A stretch of DNA of 64,000 nucleotides. It comes from Eurosta solidaginis. Taxonomy: Eukaryota > Arthropoda > Insecta > Diptera > Tephritidae. Position 1 is the stretch's first letter, and every line of letters begins with the position of its first letter. A program made the translations under genes and the position numbers. Where the stretch lies: NCBI RefSeq assembly GCF_040869045.1, contig NC_090322.1:178884672-178948671 (forward strand). Reading direction: 5' to 3'. Shown in pieces: positions 1-10,841 of this stretch. Under the pieces are notes generated by a model, which made no database searches, was not told the origin of the DNA, and saw only the letters and a program-made list of their open reading frames with translations.

Positions 1-1849
1 CCCCAGATGAAACTACGCTTTGCACGAGATACACAGACAAAAGTGTGACCATTTTATGTATCTGTATTTCTTTTAAGCAGACGCAGCAGTACCAATTCCA
101 AAGGCCGGGGTTAAGTTCGAAGCCTCTCTGGAGTAAGTGAACGAGGGACAGTCCCTCCGCAAGGAGCTATTCCAGAAAATTTTTAAACGATCTGCGAGGT
201 TTTGAAGCAAAAACCCCAGATCTTTCCGAAATGGCCAATAAGTTGATTTCCTGAAATACATACAAACAAAACCTTTACTAAATATTATTTTTTTAAATAG
301 AAAAAATCAAGCTTTTTAAAGTAAGAACACCGGCGTACGCCGGCGCGCCGCCCACGCAGCCGGTATATAATAGAGCCTACGCCGCCGCCGCCGACAAAGT
401 GATCGGCGTAAACCTCTACTCTGAACCCACTACCTCAACTTGCATTTACGAAATTACGAGTTGGCAAAAACCATTTGGTTAAAGGTAGAGTAATAAAAAA
501 CAACAATGTGCCATTATCTTATCTAGGCAATAAAAAGCTAGAGCTTGAAGAAGTTGATAGGAAGAATAAAAACAAATAAAAGCAATAAAAATCTATTGCC
601 ACTTTCGACACTTTGGTTTTTGTGGTCAACATAGAACGCCGCTCTGCGGAAGCCTTGTATTAGCTCAGTAGGTGGCCATCGAATAATTGTCTCTTTTCGG
701 AAGTTTTCGCCCATGATCCAGAGACAACCAACACCCGCTGGTATGAAGCTATGTATACAAGTACTGAAGAAGTGAGCTACCCTTAAGGTGCAACACAAAT
801 AAATATTTGCTTGGTATGAAAATCATTCAAATCCTATTCATTTTTCTAACTTCTGCAAAAGGTCGTCGAGCGTTCTTTGCACACGTGTAGAACGAACAAA
901 TTTGTCAGCTTTTTTTGTTTTTTGTAACTTTTTTGGTTTTTATTTGCCTTGATTTCTTTATGCATATGCGCGTATTTGTTTGAGGCTCTACATTTGCCAC
1001 ATGAAGAGAATAGCATGAAAAGGTGTAAGAGAAAGGAAAATTGCGAAATCTTGAGTAACACAAATAGAAGCAAGAGCTTCTTTGATTATAAATCGATAGG
1101 CTATATATAAATTAATAAATAAATAATCTTATTAAGTGTTTACCTTAATTTGGTATAAGCTTGGAGAACATGGACGTACGCGGTACAGGATACGGAATTT
1201 CACACATTCGCTATTAAGAATACACTAATAAGGAAAAATGGTGTATGATAATTCGACATAGAAATCGTAACCTAAATAAAGGTAGGTAACTTTCTTCAAA
1301 ACTAAAACTTTTTTATTCTTTGCTTATACTTAAGAAACATTTTATGAAAAACGTAGAAAGTTGTATAAAAAGACCTAAGTACCAACTACTCGTAAAGTTC
1401 GATGGGTAAGCATACAGGTGAAGGTTTAGGAAATAAAAGTTTTTAAGTTAACTAGAGCTCGAACAAGTACATGAATAAAATATACATCAAGATACATGGG
1501 ACAGCCAAATACGTAATCAGATCGACCAAGTTGTGAAAGACAGACGGTACGCCTGCATTGTTTTAGATGTGCGCACAATCTGAGGACCTAATATCTTATC
1601 GGGTCCCCATCTTGTCGCAGCAAAAATATGGACCCGCCTATGCGCGTGTACAGTCAAGGAACAAAACACACAAGGAAAGCTAGATGTCGAAAAGCTGCAA
1701 TAACAACAGATTGATTTCGCAACTCGATTCTCACGCCTGCTCTCTGTGAGCACAAAGAAACCCGACAGAATGCAGGAGTAGTGGAAGCATATTTCAAAAC
1801 ACTTCATACCGCCGCCGAAAAAACCCAATTAGATATTAATTTAGGATAA
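1..1849. other. Unassigned AT-rich sequence
   Basis: No coding frame, RNA gene or repeat copy could be supported here apart from the GC-rich patch listed next. Open frames are short and show no recognisable motif. Confidence 0.5.
328..420. repeat. GC-rich patch with nested palindromes
   Basis: An abrupt GC-rich patch inside AT-rich DNA. It starts with the perfect 14-bp palindrome CCGGCGTACGCCGG (330-343), overlaps GGCGCGCC (342-349), and continues into a short GCC trinucleotide run near 380-392. A TATA-like TATATAA lies between them at about 364. It may be a fragment of a GC-rich mobile element; no partner was seen elsewhere in the window. Confidence 0.4.
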
Positions 1850-2340
1850 GCTTGTCGTTTCTTATCTGCTTGTTATCGAGGTTACACATACGTCATCGAG
1901 TTTATGTTGAAATTTTAAAGGTATTTGAGTAATAACGAACCGTTGAGATGCCGTTAAAATACTATGCCGATAACGATTTGGTAACACTCCGATAAGAAAT
2001 AGATTTTTTTCGTTAACTAATCGAAACACTTTTAATTACTAAATCAACGACTTTTCGGACTGGTAACAATAAAAAACTCCATCAGTTTCCGAAAACAAAT
2101 TGATAGCCTTTTTATAATGCATCGATAACTTTTTGGTGAGAAAACGATACCTAAGGGCCACACTAGAGAAACCCCAAAGTAATCTGGAGAATGGTGTGCC
2201 AAGGCTGCTGGCTTAAAGGTTTCTTATCGAACAGCTATCGGTTTATTGTCTACTGAATGTGGGCGTGTTATCCACTTCTTATCGGTTCGTTATCAGTATA
2301 TTTTCGACGAGGTATAGATGAGCCATCCAGTTGCTATCGA
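1850..2340. repeat. CGATA/TATCG-rich dispersed repeat, copy 1
   Basis: Densely populated with TATCG, CGATA and TTATCGG words. The segment around GGGCGTGTTATC (about 2261) reappears inverted near 60470, and the stretch with AAAACAAATTGATA near 2090 matches 61900. The same word usage recurs at 38750-38905. I take these as copies of one degenerate interspersed family. It is non-coding as far as I can see. Confidence 0.5.
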
Positions 2341-2399
2341 AGTATTATAAACTTTCGGCACACAATATACAAATATACATATACAAAATTATCAGCATC

Positions 2400-2750
2400 G
2401 ACAAAAAATTTTGATTTAGCGCATTCGTCCGTTTGTCCAAATTCTATAGGGAAAAATGCGGTAATTCATTGTCAAAGACCGATAAAGTAACGAAACTTAA
2501 TATGTTAGTTGACTTAATGAAGAAAACAAAAAATTTGTAAAATCTTTGAAAATTATCTAGCCTACATTTATGAGAAGAAAATTGTAAAGTTTTTCAAGCC
2601 GTAATTCAAAGGCCATAAAAGACATAATGTTGAAATTTGGTACGAATAAATGATATAATTAATTAATGAAACTTGATACGTGGGTTGACTTTATGACGAA
2701 AAATAGAAACTTGCTAGAATTTTGGAAAAGTCTAACAAACTGTTGCAAAG
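2400..2750 (+). repeat. Degenerate copy of the 27-kb TIR-element interior
   Basis: Words such as AAAGACCGATAAAG, ATGAAACTT and GACTTTATGACG occur in the same order as at 27530-27610, and the phrase GTTTTTCAAGC matches 27658. Part of the unit appears twice in tandem (about 2470-2560 and 2665-2740). No coding capacity is visible. Confidence 0.5.
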
Positions 2751-2825
2751 TTTAGCGAGATTCTATAGGAACATTGTTTCTGTGACAGTATCTATTTTTC
2801 AGCTGCTCACGACAGGCTTACTTAT

Positions 2826-3975
2826 ATATAAAATTAAAGAAAAAAAAACTTTTTTAAAAATAAGTTTTTTTTTTATTGGTGAATAGTATTAACTAAAAAG
2901 TAAAAAATAAATTGACTGTAAAGAAATAACCCACTTTATAAGTTCATTGTAACCTTTAACGATAATTAGGCTTTTTCGTCTGCGACAAAAAAATTTCATA
3001 TTTTACATAATTATATATTTTTAACATTAAAACTTTACACCTAAATTATTAAACCTTACAGTTTATATCATAGTCCTATTTATTCTAATAAAAGGCGTGT
3101 TATATTTTGATGATATAAGTAAGAACATTTAGGACCTCCTTTTCTTGCTATCACAATGTAACACGCTTTTATTCGAACAATTAGGACCGTGATATTAACT
3201 GTAAGATTTAGGTGTAAAGTTTTAATTGATATTAGAGAAAAATTGTAAGTTTACAAACGGCGATGGTTACTAGGACATGTTTCTGAATTTCATTTCTTCA
3301 TCAGCTAGCTTTTCGGGAGCTGAGCGTTGAACTCGAGTCTCCAACATTCATATCAGTGCAAGCCTTTTTAGCTGCTACGCCATATGAATGTTCCGTTGTT
3401 CGCTGTACAATTGGTCTCTAAGAGTTGCCTTTTTTGTTTATATTCCTTTTGATCACCATGTAGGCACATACACTCTGTATGTAGTTTATTCCTAATGGTG
3501 TGGATATGATTTTTAGGCGTGCTTTTGAAAGCTTAGTAACATTTGTTCGGATTTTTACAGTATTTGTTTTTAATACTTCCGCTGTTACTATTATATCAAT
3601 ATGATCATATGTATTTAATTAGCGAGCTTTGCTGAAGAAGTGAAATTCAGAAACATATCCTAGTAACCATCGCCGTTTGTAAACTTACAATTTTTCTCTA
3701 ATATCAATTACAAAAACCATTGTATAAAGCAATATGAGCAAAGCTCGCTAATTAAATACATATGATCGTAAAGTTTTAATGTTAAAAATATACAATTATG
3801 TACAATATGTAATTTTTTTGTCGCAGACGAAAAGGCCTAATTATCGCTAAAATTTACAATGAACTTATAGTGTTATTTTTCTTTACAGTTAATTTATTTT
3901 TTACTTTTTAGTTAATATTATTAACCAATAATAAAAGTTTATTTAAAAAAAAAATTGTTTTTCTTTAATTTTATT
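2826..3975. repeat. Nested foldback with four inverted-repeat pairs
   Basis: Outer arms 2826-3038 and 3768-3975 are inverted copies, with long shared stretches around the TCGTCTGCGACAAAAAAATT segment. Inside lie three further pairs: 3029-3112 with 3150-3225, 3224-3305 with 3631-3709 (nearly identical over about 80 bp), and 3601-3633 with 3737-3767. The pairs partly share arms, so the whole could form one branched stem. No transposase was found. It could be a foldback-type element or several MITEs inserted into each other. Confidence 0.75.
3227..3384 (-). mobile_element. tRNA-headed SINE-like unit inside the foldback
   Basis: Read on the minus strand from 3384, the sequence has a Pol III A-box-like segment (GGCGTAGCAGCTAAAAAGG, about 3362-3380) and about 40 bases later a B-box-like GAGTTCAACGC (about 3325-3335). 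The body then contains CTGATGAAGA and AACCATCGCCG. The same order of parts is seen in the unit at 8544-8828 (A box, B box, CTGATGATGA, TTCCATCGC), so I infer a shared tRNA-derived ancestry. The B box is degenerate, and activity is unlikely. Confidence 0.4.
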
Positions 3976-5347
3976 TTTTACTTTTTAGTTCGTTTTATTA
4001 ACAAGTAATAGAAGCTTGTTCTTAGAAAAGCTTTTTTGTTAAATTTAAATTAAATATGAATTTATTTTATTTTTTAATAGGGTAAAATATTGTTTAAATT
4101 AGTTATGTAATCTTTACTTAGTTATTTGTAACGTTTCTCATCCTAGCCATTTCTTTTAATGCATCAACATTACAATGTTTCTTCGAAGTCAATTTTGAAC
4201 AGCAAGTTCTTCTATTCGAGTTTTAGCTAACATAAAATCATTTTTTATTGTGATTTTGCCTATGTCGCGTTCAATTTACAACTACTCATTGCAGATCTCT
4301 GCTCTGTTCCATCGCCAACACGGTACCACACCATGTTTCATTTGGGACCAAAATTCACGGAAAAAAGGACGAAATCTCAAAAAAAGAGGTCGCATTCGTT
4401 GTAAAATACAAAACTTTAGGACGTTTCCATGGTTCCTTATATAAAATTTTACTGGACATAATAAATACTTTGCTTAAATTCAAGGAACAAACAAAAATAA
4501 AATGTAGTTCATGGTATTACATTTTCACATTTCCAGAATAGGTGTATGTCGTTCACCAACCTAACGTTGTTAACCTAGATTTGCTCACAAAGCTTTTAGT
4601 TCCAACATTACGTTGTTGGTTGCAATGAAATAAAATGTATAGCGCAGTTAAGTTTTTGTATGGAAGGGTTCAAAAATTTGCGTTCTGGTCGAACTATGTG
4701 GAAAACTCAGTAGAGCATAAATGAAACTAAGCAATTTTGTTAGTTCTATTTCTATAGATGCTTACTTTTTCTCTTAACGTTTAAACTTTATATCATAGCC
4801 TAGATTCAGTAAGTGTGAGTTTAATACCTGGCATCAGGGGTTAATGCTAGCACCTACCGGGGATAATTTTACACAAAATATTTCTTCCAAAATCAAATCT
4901 CTTTTGCATTTGCTTCAAAAGCTGAATATAAAAATAAAATTTTTTAATTGCATTCGTTGTACATCTATAAAGTTATCGCCTTCAAGAAGTATGTCTGCCA
5001 TCCAGTAAAAATATTTCTTGTGCTGGGTGAAAAAGATTTAAATATCGACGTGCCTTCACAAACTCTCAATATCTCTCGGTAGGCTTGAATTAAGTAAGTG
5101 GCAAGTACACTTAATATAAAATAAATTAGTTTTATTCTTTTACTTAGTTTTCAATTCATTAAACTCTACGCTTCATCAGTTGCAAGCCTTGTCAAATTTC
5201 TTAGAGGCGCAAGTGCATTTGAAATACATATTTTTAGCTCTTATATTCAAAGTAGGTTTGAGCTCTAGGCCAATATATACATATGTTTATTAAAATACAG
5301 CAAATGTGTTAAACAATGTATATTTATTTGTCGAATGGTTTGTCTTG
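3976..5347. other. Unassigned AT-rich sequence
   Basis: No gene seen. The first 60 bases partly duplicate the preceding foldback arm (CTTTTTAGTT followed by a TTATTAAC-like word). The rest is AT-rich and featureless to my reading. Confidence 0.5.
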
Positions 5348-5383
5348 CCAATATTTCAACTTCAATCTGAAGTCATCTTCAGG
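5348..5383 (-). ncRNA. Hammerhead-core-like hairpin motif, site 1
   Basis: On the minus strand the order is CTGAAGA, T, GACTTCA, loop GAT, TGAAGTT, GAAA, TATTGG. The 7-bp stem between CUGANGA and GAAA is what stem II of a hammerhead ribozyme would be. The same layout with different stem bases occurs at 10552-10590 and 62240-62277. Hammerhead motifs are known in Penelope-like elements. Stems I and III and a cleavage site were not identified, so this is a motif call only. Confidence 0.45.
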
Positions 5384-5626
5384 AACTTATGACTGCACCT
5401 GGTTTAGCTCTACTAGTGACAAAAATCTTTCACTAAGTGTTTAATAACCGATGATAATATTTAATCATTATTATTATAAGTATTAAACAAGAGTTTTTTT
5501 CATAAGTCGGTTGTTTCATCAACCATTAACGACACCTTTCTTTTTAATGCCTCGCCTAATTATTTCCTAGGTGAAATGTCACTGTTCTCGTAAATTTTTA
5601 TTGAATGAGCAATTTTTGTGGTGAGA

Positions 5627-5693
5627 ATATATAATATAATATAATATAATATAATATAATATAATATAATATAATATAATATAATATAATATT
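5627..5693. repeat. ATAAT pentanucleotide microsatellite
   Basis: Twelve perfect ATAAT units occupy 5631-5690, with partial units on both sides. It directly precedes the interspersed repeat at 5715. Confidence 0.95.
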
Positions 5694-5714
5694 ATAAATA
5701 AAAATAATGTGCTG

Positions 5715-5890
5715 CAAATTTTTTGGGCAATATTGTAAATTTTTACCTGAGTGAAAAAGAAAGAAAAGTACCAAAATCGTGGCAACTGCCTAAAAAGGAC
5801 CAAAATTGAAGAAAATAGGCCAGTGGACCAAATGGGGTTGGATGGGACCATTTTTGGTCCAAATGGACCGAAGGGGCAACCCTGATCGCC
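5715..5890 (+). repeat. Dispersed repeat rich in ACCAAAATTG and GGTCC words
   Basis: The order AAAGAAAGAAAAGTACCAAA, ACCAAAATTG, GTTGGA, ACCATTTTTGGTCCAAATGG, GGCAACC is repeated inverted at 63808-63982, at roughly three quarters identity by eye. The short open frames here are by-products of the repeat. The family is not recognised. Confidence 0.7.
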
Positions 5891-7835
5891 AAAAGTCTGT
5901 ATTACAAAATCAAGTGCGCAGAAAAGTATGCAACAAAAAGTATGCAACTTTGAGGAATAACAGCATACACAACCAAAGCGAAGTTACCTACGTTCTTGAG
6001 GACTTAGGCTGTTATTCCCTTGTGAATACTAAACTTTACCGATAACTCGGTTATCGATTAATTTATCGAATTCTCACTAATTAATCTTGCATTGTCATCG
6101 GAGTTATACATGTGTGCAAAATTTCAGCTCAATGGGACACCGGGAAGTGTATCAAATTTAACTTGCAAGATTTCATTACATACATGAAACTAAATAAAAG
6201 CTTATAAAATAGTATATTTTAGCTTCCATGTTATTTAATGGTAATTACATCACTTTTTAAATATACTAGCCGGATCCGTGCGCAACAAATATAAAAGTCT
6301 CATATCAAATATCAACAGAAACAGCTGTACTATCAATAAATCATCTATCAATAAAAACTTACTTGCGCTTGCGCTGCCATCTGGCGAATGTTAGCAACTG
6401 CTGGTAATGCAGTGTTAGTTCTAATCAAATATTTTTTTTTTATTTTTTTTTTACAAATTGATTTTTTGTGTGCTCACAATCGTTTATTTTTAACAAATTA
6501 TTTTAATAAAATATAGCTAAACAAAAGCACTAAGACCAATAATGCCCAAAGATTTGGATTCCAAAAAAGAGCGAAAAAGGGACCTTAGCTTAGACTTACT
6601 TACTTGTTTATAATAAAGCCCCAGATCTAAGAAGTCGTACATGAATCAATAAAAAACTTCTAGAACAACTAATCAGATAATTCATTATCAATGTACTGTC
6701 CACAGGTTTGAATTAATATACATATATTAAATATTTTCCACATAATTTTTCATTAAATCCTTCTGCCTTCTCACTACCATTAAAATTTCGTTACTAAATT
6801 TTATATGAACAAGACAGCGACAAATTGGAAATGTCAGCGCCATCTCAAAGCTAAAAAATTTTGCATTTCAATGACATTATAACCAAAGCTCATTCAAATG
6901 ATAATCCACTTTAAAGCAATTTATTCGCCCTTTCTTTTATAGAGATGTAGAGATATTGATGTAAGTATGTATGCTCGTTAAATTGTCAGCTCATTAAGAA
7001 ACATAAAAGAACAAATGTGTGTGTGAGGGAATAGAAAATATTTTTAAATTTGTGTAAAAGCAAAATTAAGTAATTGGCGTTTATAATGACAAAAATTAAT
7101 ATTTACGTATTGGTTTTTCATAGTGAAACTAAATTACTGAAACATTTTTCAACTTTTTTTTTTGCTTTACAGAGTACTAAAATAATAGTACATCAAATTC
7201 CAATATGTAAAATGTATTTAGTCTGAATACTCACGAATTTAATTCCAAGTCTAAGCGAAACTTATGATTAAAGGCCTTAATTAACAGTGAGGTGCGATGA
7301 AAGTGTTTCTGAAAAGAGATAATCGAAAATGTTTAAGTACATTAAGCGTTTTTGGAAAATGTATATATAAACATTATAAATATTTATGTATAGAAATTAA
7401 ATAAACTATCAACTTGTGAGTGTAATATCGCCCTACGTTGGCGAGGGCTTCGACAAACTCTGAAATATTTAGAGAATTTTTCAAGAGTTTCCTGAGCTAG
7501 AACATTTTCGTAACGGGAATGAAGTATAATAAAAAAGTATCTTATGTACTACTAGGAGTGCAATGATATCATATTGAAACTATATATGTATCTCCTAGAA
7601 GGTGACGTGTAGTAGTGTCAATGGAGCTTACGTCAATTCACATTAATTCGCTTTTGAAAGAAAATTATAAATATAAATGACATCAATTCAGAAACTGAAA
7701 GAGAAATAATGTGAATTAAATTAAGTTCACTTTATATTATTTAATGGCGCCCACGCAAAATGGGGCTGGGAGAAATAAGACTGTTAATTGCGTTGCGGTT
7801 GTAAAAGCGTTCAGATCTGCGTTGAGTCGGTCAAT
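5891..7835. other. Unassigned AT-rich sequence
   Basis: No gene or RNA supported. A small CGATAA-rich patch lies at 6040-6070. The rest is low-GC intergenic-type sequence with scattered poly-T. Confidence 0.5.
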
Positions 7836-8190
7836 ATCCTTTTTTATACCTTACATGAAAATGAAATAGTATAATAACTTCGACACGAGTCTCAAAATTG
7901 TAAGTCCTTAAAGGAAAATAGCTAGACCCACCAATAACTATACTGAAATGATCAGGAGCTGAGTTCATTTAGCCATGTCCGTCTGTTTGTCTGTCTGTTT
8001 ATATGCAAACTGGTCCCTCAATTTTGGAGATATCTTGATAAAATTTGGTGAACTTGTATATTTAGGTGTGTGATTAGACATTTGTCGGAACCAGCCGGAT
8101 CGGAGCACTATAGCATATATCCCCCATACAACAGATTTTTCATAAAAGAGGATTTTTTTCATATCTTCCTCAGTTTATCAGATCCAAACT
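7836..8190 (+). repeat. Interspersed repeat with GCCATGTCCGTCTG block
   Basis: Contains the GCCATGTCCGTCTGTTTGTC block followed by a GATATCTTGATAAAATTTGG-like segment. This order is also seen in the repeats at 27310 and, inverted, at 29380. I treat it as a distant or related family member. No protein motif was found. Confidence 0.45.
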
Positions 8191-8197
8191 TCACCAT

Positions 8198-8540
8198 ATG
8201 CTTTCGTATATAGCAGATCCACCCTGGTGGGGGCCACTCTTTTTTTCAGCCTCCGTAGATGGATTCCGATTAGATCACCTTCTTAGCCGGAACATCTTCT
8301 TTCGAATACTCCCAGAGCCGCCTAATCTGATGTTGTCAATGTCCATGCTTCTGCACCATATAGCAGGACGGGTACGATAAGTGACCTTATGAGCATGATT
8401 TGCATTTGACGAGAGAGGACTTTTCTTTTCAACTGCCAACTCAGTCCAATGTAAAATTTATTGGCAAGAGTGATTCTTCTCTGGATTTCAAGGCTGATAT
8501 TGTTTTTTAGGGTAATGTTGGTTCTCAAATACATAAACGA
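8198..8540 (-). pseudogene. LINE reverse-transcriptase C-terminal fragment, RTE-like
   Basis: The minus frame 8534-8322 gives KNNISLEIQRRITLANKFYI, then LSRQMQIMLIRSLIVPVLLY and GAEAWTLTTSD. The VLLYGAEAWTLT box is typical of the region after the palm domain of RTE-like non-LTR retrotransposons. Beyond 8322 the frame is broken, although similarity-like residues continue to about 8200. The upstream catalytic domain is missing, so it is a small dead remnant. It abuts the tRNA-headed element on its right. Confidence 0.7.
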
Positions 8541-8543
8541 ACT

Positions 8544-8828
8544 CTTAATATTTAAGAATTCATGAGCTTAACAGCCATAATACAATTTGGATAGCCTAGT
8601 GGTTAAGGCTGCTGCTGTTTGAGCATGTGATTCGCGGTTCGAGTCTCAGTGAAACCTTTGATAACAGTACAAAATTGCCTGATGATGATTACGTTGGTGG
8701 TTTTCGTAATGGTTCCATCGCAATATGCCAGTAAATGTTTTTTTCTTTTCAGTTTCCCTTAGAAAACATAATAATTGAAATTCAGTTATTATAAGCCGGT
8801 GTTGAGCTCATGAATTCTTAAATATAAG
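8544..8828 (+). mobile_element. tRNA-headed element bounded by 25-bp inverted repeats
   Basis: Left arm 8544-8569 and right arm 8804-8828 are inverted copies (core AAGAATTCATGAGCT) with one mismatch and one indel. Between them is a tRNA-like head: A box TAGCCTAGTGGTTAAGG (about 8593) and B box GGTTCGAGTCT (about 8634). A hairpin region beginning CTGATGATGATTACG and a poly-T stretch follow. A tRNA head suggests a SINE, while inverted termini are a DNA-transposon trait, so the combination is odd. A genuine tRNA gene is unlikely, because I could not fold an acceptor stem. Confidence 0.55.
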
Positions 8829-8934
8829 TATAAACTGAACACACTATTAAATAAACAAACATAAATATGTATTTATGTACATATATATAAATTAAGCGTA
8901 TTGTAAACAGATGGTACAAACAAGAAATGTCCAT

Positions 8935-9347
8935 GTTGTTGTTGTTGTAGTGATAAGGATACTCCCGAAGGCATCGGGGAGTGTCATCGATGTTTATGGT
9001 CCTTTGCCGTATGCAGATCCTGTACGTTCCGGTAACAAGCACAATAAAGGTACTAGCCCGACCATCTCGGGAAAGATTTGATATGACCACATGAACTCTT
9101 CTAGGCCATATCGCCCTCCCACCCGCTAGACCCATCAGGAGTTCGTGGTTGCAGGAGCCTCGGCTGTCATTGAAACAGAATTCAACACGGGTAGTTGGGT
9201 TGGAGAAGCTATATATTGCGCTGGCAACCCCTTGAGAGGGTTGCGCTACACAAACCCTTGAATCAATTTGGTATTTTAATCGCCTCTTACGACAGGCATA
9301 CCTACCGCGGATATATTCTAAGCCCCCTAACCCGCTGAGGTAAGAAA
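8935..9347 (-). mobile_element. Rep-A interspersed repeat, copy 1
   Basis: A copy of a roughly 410-bp family (Rep-A). On its own plus strand it begins near GCGGTAGGTATGCCTGTCG, contains GGCGACTAAAATACC, CCAACCCAATTGTC and CCCGAGATGGTCGGGCTAG, and ends in CAACAACAAC. Here it is inverted, with the GTTGTTGTTGT end at 8937. It has no convincing ORF and no clear Pol III boxes. The class is unknown; a SINE or the 3' end of a LINE are the main options. Confidence 0.7.
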
Positions 9348-10408
9348 ATGTCCCTCTCCCTTCCCTGTAAATCTTTCTTTCCCTTCACCTCTCTCTATCT
9401 TTGTTCACGTCCTTCGCCAACACCAAAAATTTAAAATTTAAGTTTAGGCAGAAAGCTACGAACGTTCCAAATTTCAAGGAAATTGCATTATAAATAATTT
9501 TGTTTGGAAAAGTTTGATGTTGAAGTTTGGTGCACATACAGTAAAAAATGGTAGCTCAAATATTAATCTAATGAAATAGATATTGCATTTCAAGAGACCC
9601 CCACCATAATTAAAATTATTTTGGGAGAGGTCAGTTCCTAATTCACTTCCTAGGGCAAATGCATGACATCGATATTGAATCAGTTGAAAAAAATTGCTAT
9701 ATGCCAGAACCCTGCGAAAGAAGAGGGGCAAAGGTTTTAGCTCATTTCAAATAAAGATGAATTTGTATGTCTCTGTTTAGCAATCCCATGCAAGCGTTAA
9801 TTTTTATATCCCTTATCCAAGATATTATTGGTCGAAGTTCCCACCTCGTAAAATGCTGGTAATTATAAAAATGGACTAGTAATAATTCTGAATTATTAAG
9901 AAGTGTAGCAGTTCAGAACTAAAGCTTTTATTTTCAGCTAATTGGTCTAACCGCTGCTAAGCTCAATGCTCACTTGCTTGTATATATGTACATAGAAAAT
10001 ATTTCCTCATTTCTGTCCAGTCATACATCATATGTGATAAATGAAGTTTTTTTTTTAATTTTTATTTTTTTCAAATAACCAAGGCACAAAATTTAATTTA
10101 CATCAAATAATTTTAGCTTCGTCATTACAAAACTATTAACGGAAAACTACAACAAACTGCATTTAGTATTAAAGTATGCCCAGTTTTCCCTTGAGCGTGA
10201 AAATGCCATCAGTCGCAACTTTAAACGAAACTTGTGCTTTTATATCTAGTGAATATAGCTACACTGAGGGAAATCTATGACTACACACTTTCCAATTGTA
10301 TATTAGAAAAAGGTGATTGTATTTCAGTAAAGCTCATGTGCATGTCAGAAAAGTGCAAATGTATTTCAGTAAATGTATGTATTTCGGTAAAGCTTGAATG
10401 TATTTCCC
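9348..10408. other. Unassigned; short GTATTTCAGTAAA-type repeats at the end
   Basis: No gene seen. Between 10318 and 10410 the word GTATTTCAGTAAA or close variants recur about four times at irregular spacing, and a relative (GAAATACATTTCAG) is found near 12950. Confidence 0.45.
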
Positions 10409-10413
10409 ATAAT

Positions 10414-10673
10414 TTATTAAATTTTGATGAGCTCGAGGCAGTTTAAAAAATTGAAACACATTTTAAATGTTTGTATTTCTAATTTTATTTGGTCGATATT
10501 TCGATCTGAGTCTGAGATCATCTTCCGTGTCGGAAAACATATTCGATTGTTTCCTGAAGATGATCTCAGAATGAGATCGAAATATCGACCAAATAAAATT
10601 AGAAATACAAACATTTAAACTGTGTTTCAATTTTTTAAACTGCCTCGAGCTCATCAAAATTTAATAAATTATA
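10414..10673. mobile_element. 260-bp palindromic element with 14-bp target duplication
   Basis: Two arms of about 125 bp (10409-10534 and 10548-10672) are near-perfect inverted copies, so both strands encode almost the same sequence. The unit is flanked by identical 14-bp direct repeats GTATTTCCCATAAT (10400-10413 and 10674-10687), as expected of a target-site duplication. The right arm carries an intact hammerhead-core-like motif. The left arm carries the mirror copy with CGGAAGA in place of CTGAAGA. It is non-coding and may be two head-to-head ends of a Penelope-like element. Confidence 0.75.
10552..10590 (+). ncRNA. Hammerhead-core-like hairpin motif, site 2
   Basis: CTGAAGA (10554-10560), T, GATCTCA (10562-10568), loop GAA, TGAGATC (10572-10578), GAAA (10579-10582), then TATCGACC. 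The perfect 7-bp stem differs from sites 1 and 3 by paired changes. The role as a ribozyme stem II is inferred from known hammerheads in Penelope-like elements. The other stems were not established. Confidence 0.5.
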
Positions 10674-10841
10674 GTATTTCCCATAATCTCAAATATTTTT
10701 CAGAAAACACGATTGTATTTAAGGAAAGAAACCTTCGTCTAGAAAACTAAAATTTCTATCAAATCAACAAAAAAATTATTTGTTACCATAACTTGTGTTA
10801 AGCGAAATTAATAGTTTTTATTTAATTATTATTTTAAGTAC

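Noticed and set aside
37..1073. Exons of a host gene among the short minus-strand frames
   Set aside because: No domain, conserved motif or plausible chain of splice sites could be assembled.
3265..3310. A full hammerhead in the foldback (CTGATGA ... GAAAC on the minus strand)
   Set aside because: The intervening sequence gives only a weak three-pair stem II, unlike the three sites reported.
8586..8655. Possible functional tRNA gene
   Set aside because: A and B boxes are present, but no acceptor stem, clear anticodon arm or terminator could be read. A SINE head explains it better.
10417..10657. Matching 64-aa open frames on both strands
   Set aside because: A consequence of the palindrome; each arm gives the same reading on opposite strands.
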